Assembly: GCA_009746045.1 (NCBI GenBank)
Contig: RPFO01000312.1
Coordinates: 1,559,639-1,623,638, forward strand
Source: Mesostigma viride
Taxonomy: Eukaryota > Streptophyta > Mesostigmatophyceae > Mesostigmatales > Mesostigmataceae
Direction of reading: 5' to 3'
DNA length: 64,000 nucleotides
Positions within the stretch are counted from its first letter, which is position 1. Each line of letters begins with the position of its first letter. The position numbers and the translations under genes were made by a program. The notes under the pieces were generated by a model that had not been told where the DNA came from, searched no databases, and was given only the letters and a program-made list of their open reading frames with translations. Of this stretch, positions 1-10,301 are shown piece by piece.

Positions 1-58
1 CGGCAGCAACGGGGACGGCCCGCGGCCGCCTTGCCGCGGGCCCTCCCCGTTGCTGCCG
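1..58. other. GC-rich inverted repeat (hairpin)
   Basis: The arms GGCAGCAACGGGGA and TCCCCGTTGCTGCC are perfect reverse complements flanking a GC-rich centre that is itself partly palindromic (CCCGCGG/CCGCGGG). It lies at the window edge, so its context is cut. Positions 59-332 hold no gene that I can support. Confidence 0.6.
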
Positions 59-332
59 CCATGGCTACCATGGCGGCAGCAACGAGGTGTTTTTGTGGCC
101 CCCGGCTGCGTCCTTGCATGCCTAAAACGCAAAGGAACGAAGGGGCACCGACCGCGTCTGACTGTCGAGCTAGCCAACGGACCGCGTGGGCCATTCCCGC
201 GGCTAGCTATGCGTCAGTTATGTTAACAGTCAAATTTGCCGGGTAATCTATGTGACCGCAGCTTCTTGATGCGGATTCAATCCTACTCGAACATGATGTC
301 AACTTTGCACCGTTAAGCATGGCAGTGAGAGG

Positions 333-645
333 CCCGAATCCGATACTTTGCGCCTTATTAGCCCCTTAGCCTGTCAACGTCACACCAGTGTGTGACCACC
401 TTCATTCAGGATTCGGTGATACTTATTTCTTATTTCACCTCTCTGGTTTCTAATTGGATACTAAATATACCGATTTCCCCGAATCCGATACTTTGCGCCT
501 TATTAGCCCCTCAGCCTGTCAACGTCACACCAGTGTGTGACCACCTTCATTCAGGATTCGGTGATACTTATTTCTTATTTCACCTCTCTGGTTTCTAATT
601 GGATACTAAATATACCGATTTCCCCGAATCCGATACTTTGCGCCA
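333..645. repeat. 145-bp tandem repeat, 2 full copies plus a start
   Basis: The words CGAATCCGATACTTTGCGCC start at about 335, 480 and 625, giving a period of 145 bp. The two full units are almost identical, and the third stops after about 20 bases. Small ORFs here merely repeat with the unit. Confidence 0.85.
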
Positions 646-962
646 TGGCGTTCAGATCAGCAGGATTCGCTCCTAAAGTAAGATCCTGTCGACTTCCGCC
701 GGGAGAGATGATTGACGGTAGATGGGCCAAGATCGGACGGAGTTCCTTTTTGCCGCGCAAAATTGACACCCGGAATCCGCACAGTGCCGTTGTGCGGATT
801 CAAAACTTGCGCCTTAATTGTCATTAAGAAATGACAACGGCGCCAAGGATGGAGCACGCAAACGCGTTAATGTCGGCTGGGGGTGGTCTGGTTAGTGGGG
901 AAGAATGGTGGGGATCACCGCCGATCCAGTAAAGTGGGCAAAATTTCGTGCCTCCAAGTCCG

Positions 963-1448
963 TAGAACTACACCCGGCCTCTGAAGCATGTGCAAGCCGA
1001 TTGTCGGCTGCGGACTCTTAGGGAAGTCGTCGCGACGCAATCGAAGGAGTGGTTGCTGGAGGGTGTAGCAAAGAAGGACCAAGATCAAGAACTGCTGAGG
1101 GATGTTTGTGCTCGGATCAAGGCGATTTGTTGTGAATTCTTACCAGCACTGGCCCAGGACGAGTTAAATGATGCAAAGGCCAATTACTCTGCAGCCGTTG
1201 CGGCGGAGAGCAGCAGGAAACTGAATGAAGTCCTGAACGGACCGACAGAGGCGACAACCGCAGTGAAGCCTCTCCCCGATCCTCCTGCTTTGGCTGAGCC
1301 TGAAGCGATAGTTGAAAGGGAGCTAGCGAGGCGTCTATCTTACCGAAAGCACGAGGCCTATCTAGCGGCAAAGAGAGCTGCCAACAGAGTGGCTAAGGCT
1401 GAACAGCAACGTGCCCCGCTTGCCTGCGTAACCAACCAGCCCAAACAG
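963..1448 (+). CDS. candidate exon of an unknown helical protein
   Basis: The open frame encodes an Ala/Glu/Lys/Arg-rich, probably helical stretch (for example REVVATQSKEWLLEGVAKKD and KRAANRVAKAEQQ) and runs to a consensus donor, AAACAG followed by GTAATT, at 1449. There is no in-frame ATG; the frame is open from just after a stop near 962, so this is more likely an internal exon than a whole gene. No domain is recognised. The partner exons were not identified, and the following 80 bases in frame look intronic. Confidence 0.35.
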
Positions 1449-1534
1449 GTAATTAAACAAAGAATACTCATGAACTGCCGTGTCTTGGTATGCATCCGTT
1501 GTGTATGACGAGTGCAGTCAGCAATCTGTAGTGC

Positions 1535-1792
1535 AATCGGTGTTCTCTGAACGTAGTTTCTTTATAACAGATGAGAATGAACGCCGCTATGTGAGTGGTA
1601 CTACGGGACGGTGGGCCTTGGGCTGGACCGGTTCCATGAGTTAGAATTAGTTGGCCAGTTTTGTATGGCCATTTCTAGTTCGTTAAGTTAAGTAGCAATT
1701 AAGTTACTGTTGCTGACGGCTCATGAGGCGAGCCCGGGCTACGCCGCCCTAAAGTGCCATTTGCACGATGTTCTAGGTCTTTTTTTCTTGTC
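1535..1792. repeat. 258-bp duplicated segment, copy 1
   Basis: This segment matches 10574-10831 at an offset of 9039 with no mismatch noticed. The bases ATCGG occur at both ends (1536-1540 and 1793-1797), which could be a target-site duplication, although copy 2 lacks the right-hand one. No coding potential is seen. Its function is unknown. Confidence 0.75.
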
Positions 1793-2644
1793 ATCGGATG
1801 TATGGGGTATGGGTATGGCGGATTACAAGAAATTTAATGCTGCCCTAATCGCGTCAGCCTTTTGGCTGGCGGTGGCCGATTAGAGATGGCGCGTGACTGA
1901 CATAGCTTGAACAGTCACGTGACTGTGAAAAAGAAATTGAAATTACCCTCGTCGGTTTTCTCCCCGCAGCTGGGTTCTTGGCCGACGAGAGACTATAAAA
2001 TACTTCGCGTTTGCCTGCGCGTGGCACCTGTACGGAACTCTGAAGCCATGAGTAAGATTTCCGTGCCACGCTGCAGTGCCTACCGCTTTGCTGCGGAGTG
2101 TCGCAGCAGGGTTGCAGTTCCTGACTGCTGACTGCCGAAGGAAGGGTGGTCGGGTTACTTTTAGTGGGCATTGTGATGGACGACAGGTCTGTCGGCCCTC
2201 GCGTAAGTAGAAAAATATTTACCAGCATCCGCTCTTATGGGTGCGTGAGGTCTCGGGAATGTGGTGGGGACGAATTCCGGAATTATGCAATATTTCGATT
2301 CAGACCGAGACTTAAGGGGCCAGTTTAACAGACGGACCTGGGCCGGGCAGGACCAAATATTTTGGCCGGCCCAGTTGCGCTTGCGCTTTATCGGCCGCTG
2401 GGGTGTGTGATGAGAGCCTGCTCATCAACTAAAACCTGAAATATGGAAAGTTACTCCCCCAGGTGACAACGTTGACAGTAATCGAGATATGGTGGCATCG
2501 GGTGACGTCCTACAAGTTGTCGTCACGTTAGGGCGGCACTGGCCTTTGAGGGAGGTCCGTGATCGTTAAACGAGGCGTCTTCTTCCTTGTCTTTGCGTGC
2601 ACATTCAACACCCTCTTTTACTGGCCGAGGGTGGAAGGCTGGGG
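1793..2644. other. no supported gene
   Basis: Only short ORFs without protein-like composition were found. The segment ends in a G run (2641-2648) that includes the left target duplication of the LTR element. Confidence 0.5.
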
Positions 2645-2649
2645 GGGGC

Positions 2650-3122
2650 AGTTAGAATGCGGTGGGATATATTGCTTGAGAACACTGTAGGCTTGGAGCA
2701 ATGAATTGCTTCCTTCATTAGAAAATAGGTTTACCCTTTATCAACGTTCCTCTCACCGGCTGCGCCGCCAGTGACCGTTGGGTGCAGACCGTTGGCCCGT
2801 GGCCACACGATGACAGGTAGCAGTCTAGTCACTGCATCGTGCGATCACAGATCAATGCACGCTGCAGTACGGTCCCTATCTAGGATACTCTAGTACCGTC
2901 CAATGACAGGACACTACGTATACTGGGTACTGACATCTGTCACGTACCTCAGTACCCAAAGTACCTATCTAGGGAAACGTATGCGACTCGACTAGCATTC
3001 CTATCTGCATAGCCCACGTGGTATTTATATTCACATACCAACGTAGGTTTACAAGGCTTATTCATACGTTGTATTCACAATGCCTTTGAGACTTAGTCTA
3101 CAGCAAAGCATGGAGACTAACT
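2650..3122 (-). repeat. 3' LTR of copia-like element
   Basis: Left-hand LTR copy, 7179 bp from its partner and nearly identical to it. The internal side (3123 onward) has an AT-rich stretch, not the purine tract usually found beside a 3' LTR. Confidence 0.92.
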
Positions 3123-3496
3123 CCAGTATTGTTTTATTATTTATTTCTTAATGCAGGTCTGCACCCCCAACATTATTGTTATTGTTTTTAAGTTGATTAG
3201 GGGTACAAAAGAGACATGGCTGGTTGAGCCAGGTTGGTTACAGCTGGCTGTTCTGGCCAGGTGTTATATTGCACATTAAATAAGGTGTACACAGCTGGCT
3301 GGTTTGGCCAGGTACTGAAGCACACATTAAGTAAATGGATACAAAGCTTGTGTCCTCAAGCTGCAAATGGATACAAATCTGACCTAGCCAGCACTCACAC
3401 CCCACAACGAATGTGTTGAATTTTATGGCGCCCAGCAGCTATCGCTGTGGTAAGGGGGTGTGGTGGTTGTGTACTGTGCTATGGCCAGTCATTTAT
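3123..3496 (-). other. 3' untranslated part of the copia-like element
   Basis: Non-coding sequence between the RNase H stop and the 3' LTR. Around 3238-3335 (+ strand) it carries two imperfect copies of a unit containing CAGCTGGCTG, a TGGCCAGGT core and CACATTAA. Confidence 0.6.
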
Positions 3497-5725
3497 TCAA
3501 ACACTGACTCTGATATCATAGGGGTTCATGTTCTGAAAGAGGAGCTGGTACTGTTGGCCAGCAGCATCCCGCAGCTTCGTGAGAGCGTCTGCTGGGTTGT
3601 CCTCATCATCCACATGAGTCCAGCTGGAAAAATAGGTGGCCTCCTGTTTGAGGATCACCCAATCCAAGTCAGTGTGGACAGCAGCAGAGACAGATTTCTT
3701 GGTTAGAAAACTGATCACAGATTGGCTGTCAGTATAGAGATGTGAGATGACATTGCATGTGCTGCCTGCCTGGGTTTGTAGCCAGGTGAGCATGTGCTGC
3801 AGGGAACGAGCATGCAATGCAGCAGACACCACAGCACGACATTCAGCTGAGTTGCTGCTGCCAGGTTTTCTGCGGTGTAGCCTGCTGTACCAGGAAGTGA
3901 GGGACATGTAATCTGACCTGTTGGTGAGAAAAAACAGCCCTGATTCCCGTGCCCCCATCTGATTGATTGTTCTGCTCTCCATGGAGCTGTCCATGACACA
4001 TTGGATGTGGATGTCTTCCATCAGATTCAGGCCATGGAGGATGAGGGGGGGACAGTCATTGACCAACTTCCTGATGTGACTGCATTTGATCTTGACTAGA
4101 ACATCATGGGTGACCCTGCTGATGACAGCTAAGGGAGCCCCACAGATGGCTGACCACCACCCCAGTTTGCCCTGAACAGTGGCACACATATGTAAGGGGA
4201 GGTAGTTGTCCTGCAGCAGATCTAGACAATCTTGGATATATTCTGCAGGAGGGGAGAGAGAGCAGACCCACTGATCTGGCTGCCTATGCAGCTGCAACAT
4301 GATGCCACAGAACTGGATGGGGGTTGTGCTCAATTCCACCTGTTTGCCAATCTCATATGATTCCTGGACCTGCTGAATAAAGGTTTCCACCTCAGCTCTA
4401 GGCCCACAAATGAGTTGGTCATCTCCATGCCACACAAAGAACAGCAGTCCAGAGGGGGTGGGTACAACAAAAAAGCATGGGTCCAGGTCATCATACGTGG
4501 CCTTGAGCTTTTTGAATACTTCCTCTGCTGAGTCTCTGAAAATTTTTGGGGCACTGACAAGCCCTTCCACCCCAATGTTGATGATAAGGTGGGGCTCATC
4601 AATATAAGGTTTCCACACAGCTGGGGTGTCTACCACGTACACCTTCCCTTTCCACACAGATTCAGCCTTTTCTGGGTCCCCCCTGAGGAAGGCCCTTTTA
4701 ATATCAGTGGCTTTGCAGACATAGTCTTGGCCTGCATTGAGGTTGTGGAGGAAGAGGGAGAGCATGATCCTGAGTGAGGTTTGTTGCAGCCCAGGTGTGT
4801 ATGTTTCCCCTTTTGGCAGTGTGGAGGTCCCCTTTAATTCTGTGACACATGGTCTGGCATGGAAGATTGGGGAGCCCACTTTTTGTGGTTTTTGTTTGAG
4901 AACAAATTTTAATCTGAGCTTTTTGGCTCCCTCTGGCACGTCCCATGAAGGGGTGACAGGCGGTTTGTATTGAGGGTTTTTGGGGTTGGGCAGGACCCAT
5001 TCCTGCCTGGCTTGGTGGACAATGGCCATCAGCCACTTGGTAAACCCTTTTTGTGTTTTGCATTCTTGTATGACGTGGGAGATTTGGTGGGGTGAGTGCA
5101 TGGCTATGTCCCACTTACCCAGCCCAAAGGCTGAGGGATGGAGGAACTGGCTGTGCACTAACTTGTCCAGATCAGGGATCTCCCCTGGTGCATACTGAGT
5201 GTTGACTGCCTTGATGACAGCATCCATACCAGGGACAATACTGGAGAGAGGGATTTTAAAGTGGTCCAGAGGAACTGCACCCACCCCTGTGACACTGAGC
5301 TCATTAGCTGAGATAAGCACCCCAGGATAGGATACAAAAGGTTCCCCCAACAAGGTGTTACCAGAGTACCCCTCCACCACCTGGAAGGGTGTCTGAATAC
5401 CAAGTATAGGGAGCATCACTTGTCCCACTACATCCAGTGAGCTTTGGCCTGAGAAATCCTGCACCCGTGCCCAAAATGAAGGTGCAATCTCAAGACCAGG
5501 GATGGCTTGTGCACTGATCACACTGACCTGTGCCTGAGTGTCTATTGCCAGGGTCCAGGGGTCCTGACTAGTGCACACAGCTGAGACTTTTGCCAACCCT
5601 GCGGCCACAGCAGCTTGTTGCTTATGTGACCTGTGTAATGCTTGCAAGGCGACTGCCAATCTTGACCTCAGAGCGGGAGGGTTGGCAGACAATTTGGTGC
5701 CTTGGGGCTGAGCTAATGCTTCCAA
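3497..5725 (-). CDS. pol: retropepsin-like domain, reverse transcriptase, RNase H
   Basis: This is 742 residues from the first listed codon, in a frame open from about 5822. Near residue 62 is AIDTQAQVSVIS, matching the aspartic-protease D-T/S-G-A site except that Q replaces G. About 60 residues later NTLLGEPFV resembles the hydrophobic-G-L/F closing motif. RT follows with ATDIKRAFLRG (D341) and WHGDDQLICG (D435, D436), where most copia elements have YVDD. RNase H follows with VMDSSM, SNSAECRAV, LYTDSQSV and the typical copia ending DNPADALTK. The protein would process the polyprotein and make cDNA. The protease position after integrase is the striking feature. The Q substitution could mean an inactive protease or a misread domain. 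Confidence 0.85.
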   Translation of the reverse strand: MEALAQPQGTKLSANPPALRSRLAVALQALHRSHKQQAAVAAGLAKVSAVCTSQDPWTLAIDTQAQVSVISAQAIPGLEIAPSFWARVQDFSGQSSLDVVGQVMLPILGIQTPFQVVEGYSGNTLLGEPFVSYPGVLISANELSVTGVGAVPLDHFKIPLSSIVPGMDAVIKAVNTQYAPGEIPDLDKLVHSQFLHPSAFGLGKWDIAMHSPHQISHVIQECKTQKGFTKWLMAIVHQARQEWVLPNPKNPQYKPPVTPSWDVPEGAKKLRLKFVLKQKPQKVGSPIFHARPCVTELKGTSTLPKGETYTPGLQQTSLRIMLSLFLHNLNAGQDYVCKATDIKRAFLRGDPEKAESVWKGKVYVVDTPAVWKPYIDEPHLIINIGVEGLVSAPKIFRDSAEEVFKKLKATYDDLDPCFFVVPTPSGLLFFVWHGDDQLICGPRAEVETFIQQVQESYEIGKQVELSTTPIQFCGIMLQLHRQPDQWVCSLSPPAEYIQDCLDLLQDNYLPLHMCATVQGKLGWWSAICGAPLAVISRVTHDVLVKIKCSHIRKLVNDCPPLILHGLNLMEDIHIQCVMDSSMESRTINQMGARESGLFFLTNRSDYMSLTSWYSRLHRRKPGSSNSAECRAVVSAALHARSLQHMLTWLQTQAGSTCNVISHLYTDSQSVISFLTKKSVSAAVHTDLDWVILKQEATYFSSWTHVDDEDNPADALTKLRDAAGQQYQLLFQNMNPYDIRVSV

Positions 5726-5745
5726 CCCAGCTACCTCGTGCCTGG

Positions 5746-7209
5746 TTAAGCAATCCCCAGGTTGTGAAGTGGGCCTGGCTTCACTGAGGGTGGAAGGTTC
5801 ACAGAGGGTGCTGTGGTGCTGTCAACAGCAGTAATTGGTGGCTCAGAGCTACTGCTGGGCATGCTGGAGTTGCCAGATAGAAGTAGTGAGTCCATGCTTA
5901 AAGACTCTTCCCCAGGCACGTCTGCCATGGGAGAATAATACTTCTTAATTCTATGACAGCTCACCCTGTGACGCTTCCCATTGATATTGTGCTTGACCTC
6001 CACGGTCTTGCTGTTTTTGGTAAATCCACGGATGGTAACTGGACCTAGCCAAGTTCCAACCTTACCAAAGCTGTTTTCCTTGTAATAGAGAACTTGATCA
6101 CCTTTTTGGAATACTGGCCTGGAATGGGTTTTATCTTTTTCTGCCAGTTTTGCTGAGGTTTGTGCACGTGCAGTGTTGTACAGTGCTATCACCTCTGGGG
6201 GATATACACCTGCCTGCAGGCCTGCTGGGATTACTTCACCCCACGTGGCATGCAAGACAGGTCTCATGTTTAGGGTTGTGCACATTTCATGACACCAGAG
6301 TGCCCTGTCACAATAGACCCCTGAAGTAGCATCCTTGGAAGGATTTTTGGCTAGTAGGGTTTTGACAGATCTGATGGTTCTTTCAATGACCCCCTGACCC
6401 TCATGATCTTCCAGCCCAGCAATCTCTATTGCTTCACACCCTTCCAGGTCAGTCAGACAAGAAAATTGTTGATCAAGCAAAATTCTGTCAACTGGGTAGA
6501 ATCTGGGTAAAGCAATCATGAGTGCAACACGTAGCTGCCCTGCAGACATGCCAGGTAGGGGTTCCATTACTGTGAACCTGGACCATGAGTCTTTTAGGAT
6601 CAGGTAGGGTTGGACATCTTTGTTGATGTGCATCACATCCCCCACTATCATGCCCCTATTGGTGGAAGGAGTTGCAGTATGCCATTTTTGAGGTTTGGGG
6701 CTATTGAACTGACATTCTTGACAGTGTTGTCTAGCCAGTTTTACTGCATTCCTGAGTTGTTTTCCCATGCTACTACCCCCCAGCCGTCTGGCCAGTTCCT
6801 CAGCCACTGTTTCATGACCCATGGCTAGGTGCAGCTGATGAGCAAGCTCCTTGATATCTATGGAGTTGTCAACAGTAGGGGTTAGTGCTTTTATGTAAGG
6901 TTCCAGAACAGGGTGTTGGGAGGACAGTAAGGTTGCTGCCTCAAAATCAATTATGCCCTGGTTGCCATCCCCAATGGTAATGAGATCATCATCCTCAGAG
7001 TACATAAGGTGAGTGAACTCACATTGATTTGGGTAGCGAGGCCTGTTGCAACGGCTGCCTGGAGGCCCCAGGGGATGACGTGCGTGCCAGCAGCCCGGGC
7101 AGAGATCCACCCCGTTGGCCAGGGAGTCGTTGTTGGGGCAGTTGTGCCGTGCGTGCCCTCGTTGGAAGCACCTCAGGCACCTTATGGACCCCCCAGGGTT
7201 GCCAGGCTG

Positions 7210-7240
<31 letters not shown>

Positions 7241-7451
7241 CCCTGCTGGGACCGGTTCTGGCCCTGCTGGGACCTGTTGTTGTTGTTGTTTTGGCCCTGT
7301 TGGGACCTGTTGTTATTGTTGCCCTGCTGGGACCTGTTGTTGTTGTTGTTGTTGTTGTTGGGGTTGCCATGCAGGGGCACACGGTGCCACGTGTTGCCAC
7401 GCCCCTGAGAGCCACTGCCCCCTTGGTGGGAGGACTTGTGGGTCTTGGGTG
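5746..7451 (-). CDS. pol: CCHC zinc knuckle and integrase
   Basis: The open frame extends from about 7451, and its first listed codon is at 7380. An Asn-rich linker interspersed with RSQQG leads to a CX2CX4HX4C knuckle (CLRCFQRGHARHNC). A His/Cys integrase zinc module follows (HLAMGH, then HCQEC), then the catalytic core with acidic residues in GDVMHINKD, LLDQQFS and GVIERTIRS. The second D to E spacing is about 29 residues, shorter than the classical 35. The C-terminal part (FQKGDQVLYY, then GTWLGPVTIRGF) resembles an SH3-like integrase tail. It would insert the element's cDNA. No protease motif lies between knuckle and integrase. The frame stops at 5746, and the downstream frame is open from about 5822, so the two probably form one polyprotein. 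Confidence 0.85.
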
Positions 7452-8120
7452 CCCCCCCTGGCTGGCCTGCCCCTTGCGTTTGTGGCCTTGGACACCCTGG
7501 ACCTTGGGGTCCTGGGCCTGGTTGTTGCCAGTACCCAGGGGGTCCACTGCCTCCTCGATATAGAGCATGGCAGCTCTGAAGTTGTCCCAGAGGGACTTGA
7601 GGCCTGTAAGCAGGGTAGCCAGGACAGAAGGTTGCAAATTAGCTTTTGTTAGCCAGGTGTGGATGAGATACCTTGGTTGGAGCTTGAGAAGCTCAAGGTC
7701 TTTCTCAATCATTACCCTGTATGTTTTTGCATCCCCAGAGAGGTTATTCTTGTTCACCTTATATGCAGCAAGCCAGTTGAAACGTTCTACTGCTTCCATG
7801 TGGTTATTGGTAAGCACTAGCTGTTTCAGATCAGTGATAAAGGTAGGCCACTGTTCAATGGCTGCTTCAGGTGTCAGGGTACGTTCCTGATAGGTTTGAA
7901 TCAATGCTCTGATTGCAGGAGATGATTGATGGAATGTGGAGGAGGCCCTGAGAGCCTTAAACTGATGTCTAAGGTTAAGACCTTCCATCCCATACTCCAA
8001 AGCAAAAACAAATTGCTTAGCTTGTTCAACAGTGTGACCCTCAGGCAAGCCAGCAATATTGATTTTGGATTCCTTTTTATGAGGGTTAAACACACCTGTG
8101 AGAGGGGGGTTGGCCCTCAA
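7182..8120 (-). CDS. gag central region of copia-like element
   Basis: The frame opens at a TTG codon (no ATG), so it is a continuation of the upstream gag frame after a shift near 8120 and not a new start. The helical sequence (EQAKQFVFALEYGMEGLNLR, then FRAAMLYIEEAV) is typical in composition and length for a retrotransposon gag capsid region. After the C7 run at 7452-7458 this frame becomes a meaningless Thr repeat. The real protein continues in the frame of the next ORF, with a His/Ser/Gly-rich stretch leading into an Asn-rich linker. Confidence 0.75.
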
Positions 8121-9810
8121 GAAGCGTCGGTTGCTTGTTGCAGGCGGGTGGGGTCCAGGTTGATGGTCCCCCGCTCATACCGCGACATCAGGGCGCGCAG
8201 GCCCTCGACAGTTTGCAGCTGGTTAGCTGTTAACTGCTGATCTTGCAACGAGGCCAGCTGGGCCTGGAGAATGGCGAGCTGTTCCAGGACATCCCCGCTC
8301 CTTGGGGGGGCCTCAGCAGGCCTGTTGGGTGCCTGTGGCACCTCTGCACCTCCCCCCAGGGCCTCCTGGGGTCCTGGCCACCCCCCTGGTTTGGGAGGGG
8401 GCCCCAACCCACAGGGCGAACCTGGGGTGGTGGGGGAGGGGGAGGGGGGGTCATGGTGGCCCTGGGGGAGCCCGGGGGTGTCCGGGTAACCCCACTGGGT
8501 CCAGCCCCATCGGTGGAGGGGCGGGCAGGGGTGTCTGCCTCTGCTCTCCTCCTGGCCTCCTCCCGCATGAGACGCTTCATCTCCTTGCGTACCTCATGCT
8601 CCCGGAGGGCTGCCTGAAAGGCAGCCTCATCCTCGGGTATGTCAGGGAGTGGTTCTCCCATGATCATAGCAGGCCGGACTGGACAGTCCGCCTCTTTGCC
8701 CTTCCTCGCGCCCAGGGCCAGCAGTCCCTCCTTGTACTGCAGGGGTTGGGGGGGAGAGGGTTTCTTGCTGGTGGTTTCCAGCGGGGGGGCTTCTTCAGCT
8801 ACCACCCCATGTTTGGCCAAGATGGCCTCCGTGACCCTGGCTTGGGTGATGGAGGACATGGTTTTAAAGTGTGCTGACCGAGCAAGCTCGGCCAGGTCTT
8901 GACTGTCCGCATAGTGCATGGGATAGTCAGCATTTTTTAAGAGGTCACGTAACCGCTGGGTGGCCTCGCGGTACGCGTCCGCCATCGCCTGGTGGGTAGC
9001 CAGGCGACGGGCGGCTTCCTCTTCATATTCTTGCCGCTTAGCGGCGAGCCGAAAAGCCGCCTCTCGGCGGACCTCTCGGTCCCGCTGCCGCGCTCGGCGT
9101 TCTTCATTTGCCACCAGCGCGGCCTGCTCGACCGCCAGGAGCGCTGGGGTAAGATTGATCTCAGTCTCCCCATCGGGGAGACTGGCAGTGTCGGATACCT
9201 CATCGTCGGACATTGGTTGTCCGGCGATGGGTTCCACAGGTTTTCGCACCACCCGTGCGAGTTTAATACTCTCCATGTCCTTCTTCTTGCGAAGAAGGGA
9301 CGCAGAGGGTCGCCCAAACGTTAGCTCAATGTGGTTATGTCCCTGGGCGAAAGGGACATTAAGGTTTGATGTGGCGGGACGAAAGGTAATCGTCCCGTCC
9401 GGTGCCACCGAGGCCGTCTGACGGGGCATACGCTCCCGAAGAGATGGCAACGTGGGGCCGGACTGTGGAGCCTCAGTGGGGTTTACCACCGAGGTCTCCG
9501 CAGCCATGGCCGCGCCAGCCGTGGTTGCGGCTGGGGCGGCCGCCGGAGTCGAGGGTAAGCCGGTCTCCCCGGGGGGAGCCGTCTCGGCCTCCGGCCTCGC
9601 AGGGGAGGGGGGTAGGTCGGTCGGCTTTGCAGCCGCCGTCCCCTCGTCCTGGCAACCATTGTGAGTCTTTTTGTTCTTTTTCTTTTTCTTGGAAATGGCC
9701 GCATCGCCAGCCGGCTTCTTGTTGTTGTCTCTGGGCATCCGCCGATCCTGCCCATCATCATCCTCGTTGTAGGTAAGCTTCTTAGCGACATTCTTGTTCG
9801 TGATAGCCAT
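8117..9810 (-). CDS. gag N-terminal region of copia-like element (frameshifted)
   Basis: The frame starts at MAITNKNVAKKLTYNEDDDG. It continues through lysine-rich and Pro/Ala-rich low-complexity sequence and a long charged, Arg/Glu/Ala-rich segment that is probably coiled coil (ERRARQRDREVRREAAFRLA), then a proline run. The 526-aa frame drifts into unlikely sequence after a G7 run at 8444-8450. A second frame (8407-8117) takes over with a leucine-rich helix (EQLAILQAQLASLQDQQL), ending where the next gag frame opens. It is probably the disordered and oligomerisation part of the capsid precursor. I found no named domain. The role as gag is inferred from position. Confidence 0.7.
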
Positions 9811-9828
9811 GGTAGCAAATAAAATTCA

Positions 9829-10301
9829 AGTTAGAATGCGGTGGGATATATTGCTTGAGAACACTGTAGGCTTGGAGCAATGAATTGCTTGCTTCATTAG
9901 AAAATAGGTTTACCCTTTATCAACGTTCCTCTCACCGGCTGCGCCGCCAGTGACCGTTGGGTGCAGACCGTTGGCCCGTGGCCACACGATGACAGGTAGC
10001 AGTCTAGTCACTGCATCGTGCGATCACAGATCAATGCACGCTGCAGTACGGTCCCTATCTAGGATACTCTAGTACCGTCCAATGACAGGACACTACGTAT
10101 ACTGGGTACTGACATCTGTCACGTACCTCAGTACCCAAAGTACCTATCTAGGGAAACGTATGCGACTCGACTAGCATTCCTATCTGCATAGCCCACGTGG
10201 TATTTATATTCACATACCAACGTAGGTTTACAAGGCTTATTCATACGTTGTATTCACAATGCCTTTGAGACTTAGTCTACAGCAAAGCATGGAGACTAAC
10301 T
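9829..10301 (-). repeat. 5' LTR of copia-like element
   Basis: Right-hand copy of the 473-bp LTR, and 5' in the element's own orientation. It starts AGTTAG and ends CTAACT in sense. The first gag codon (ATG at 9810) lies only 18 bp inside the LTR edge, leaving little room for a leader. The sense sequence following the LTR, TGAATTTTATTTGCTACC, does not resemble a common tRNA 3' end complement. Confidence 0.92.

Larger units (their letters stand above)
2650..10301 (-). mobile_element. complete copia-like LTR retrotransposon, 7.65 kb
   Basis: Two 473-bp LTRs (2650-3122 and 9829-10301) enclose a gag-pol region read on the minus strand. The 5-bp target duplication GGGGC lies at 2645-2649 and 10302-10306. 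Only one LTR mismatch was noticed (near 2712 versus 9891), so insertion was recent. Domains in reading order are a gag-like region, a CCHC knuckle, integrase, a retropepsin-like domain, reverse transcriptase and RNase H. In Ty1/copia the protease normally precedes integrase, so the order is unusual. Gag-pol is split over several frames, with breaks near 8447, 8120, 7455 and 5750-5820. Two of these lie on seven-base G/C runs, so sequencing indels are possible. The LTR ends are AGTTAG and CTAACT instead of TG and CA. No canonical tRNA primer site or polypurine tract was recognised. Confidence 0.93.

Noticed and set aside
8230-9818. Plus-strand ORFs opposite gag (for example 8302-8877, 8960-9421)
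   Set aside because: Shadows of the GC-rich gag frame, with no domain or context.
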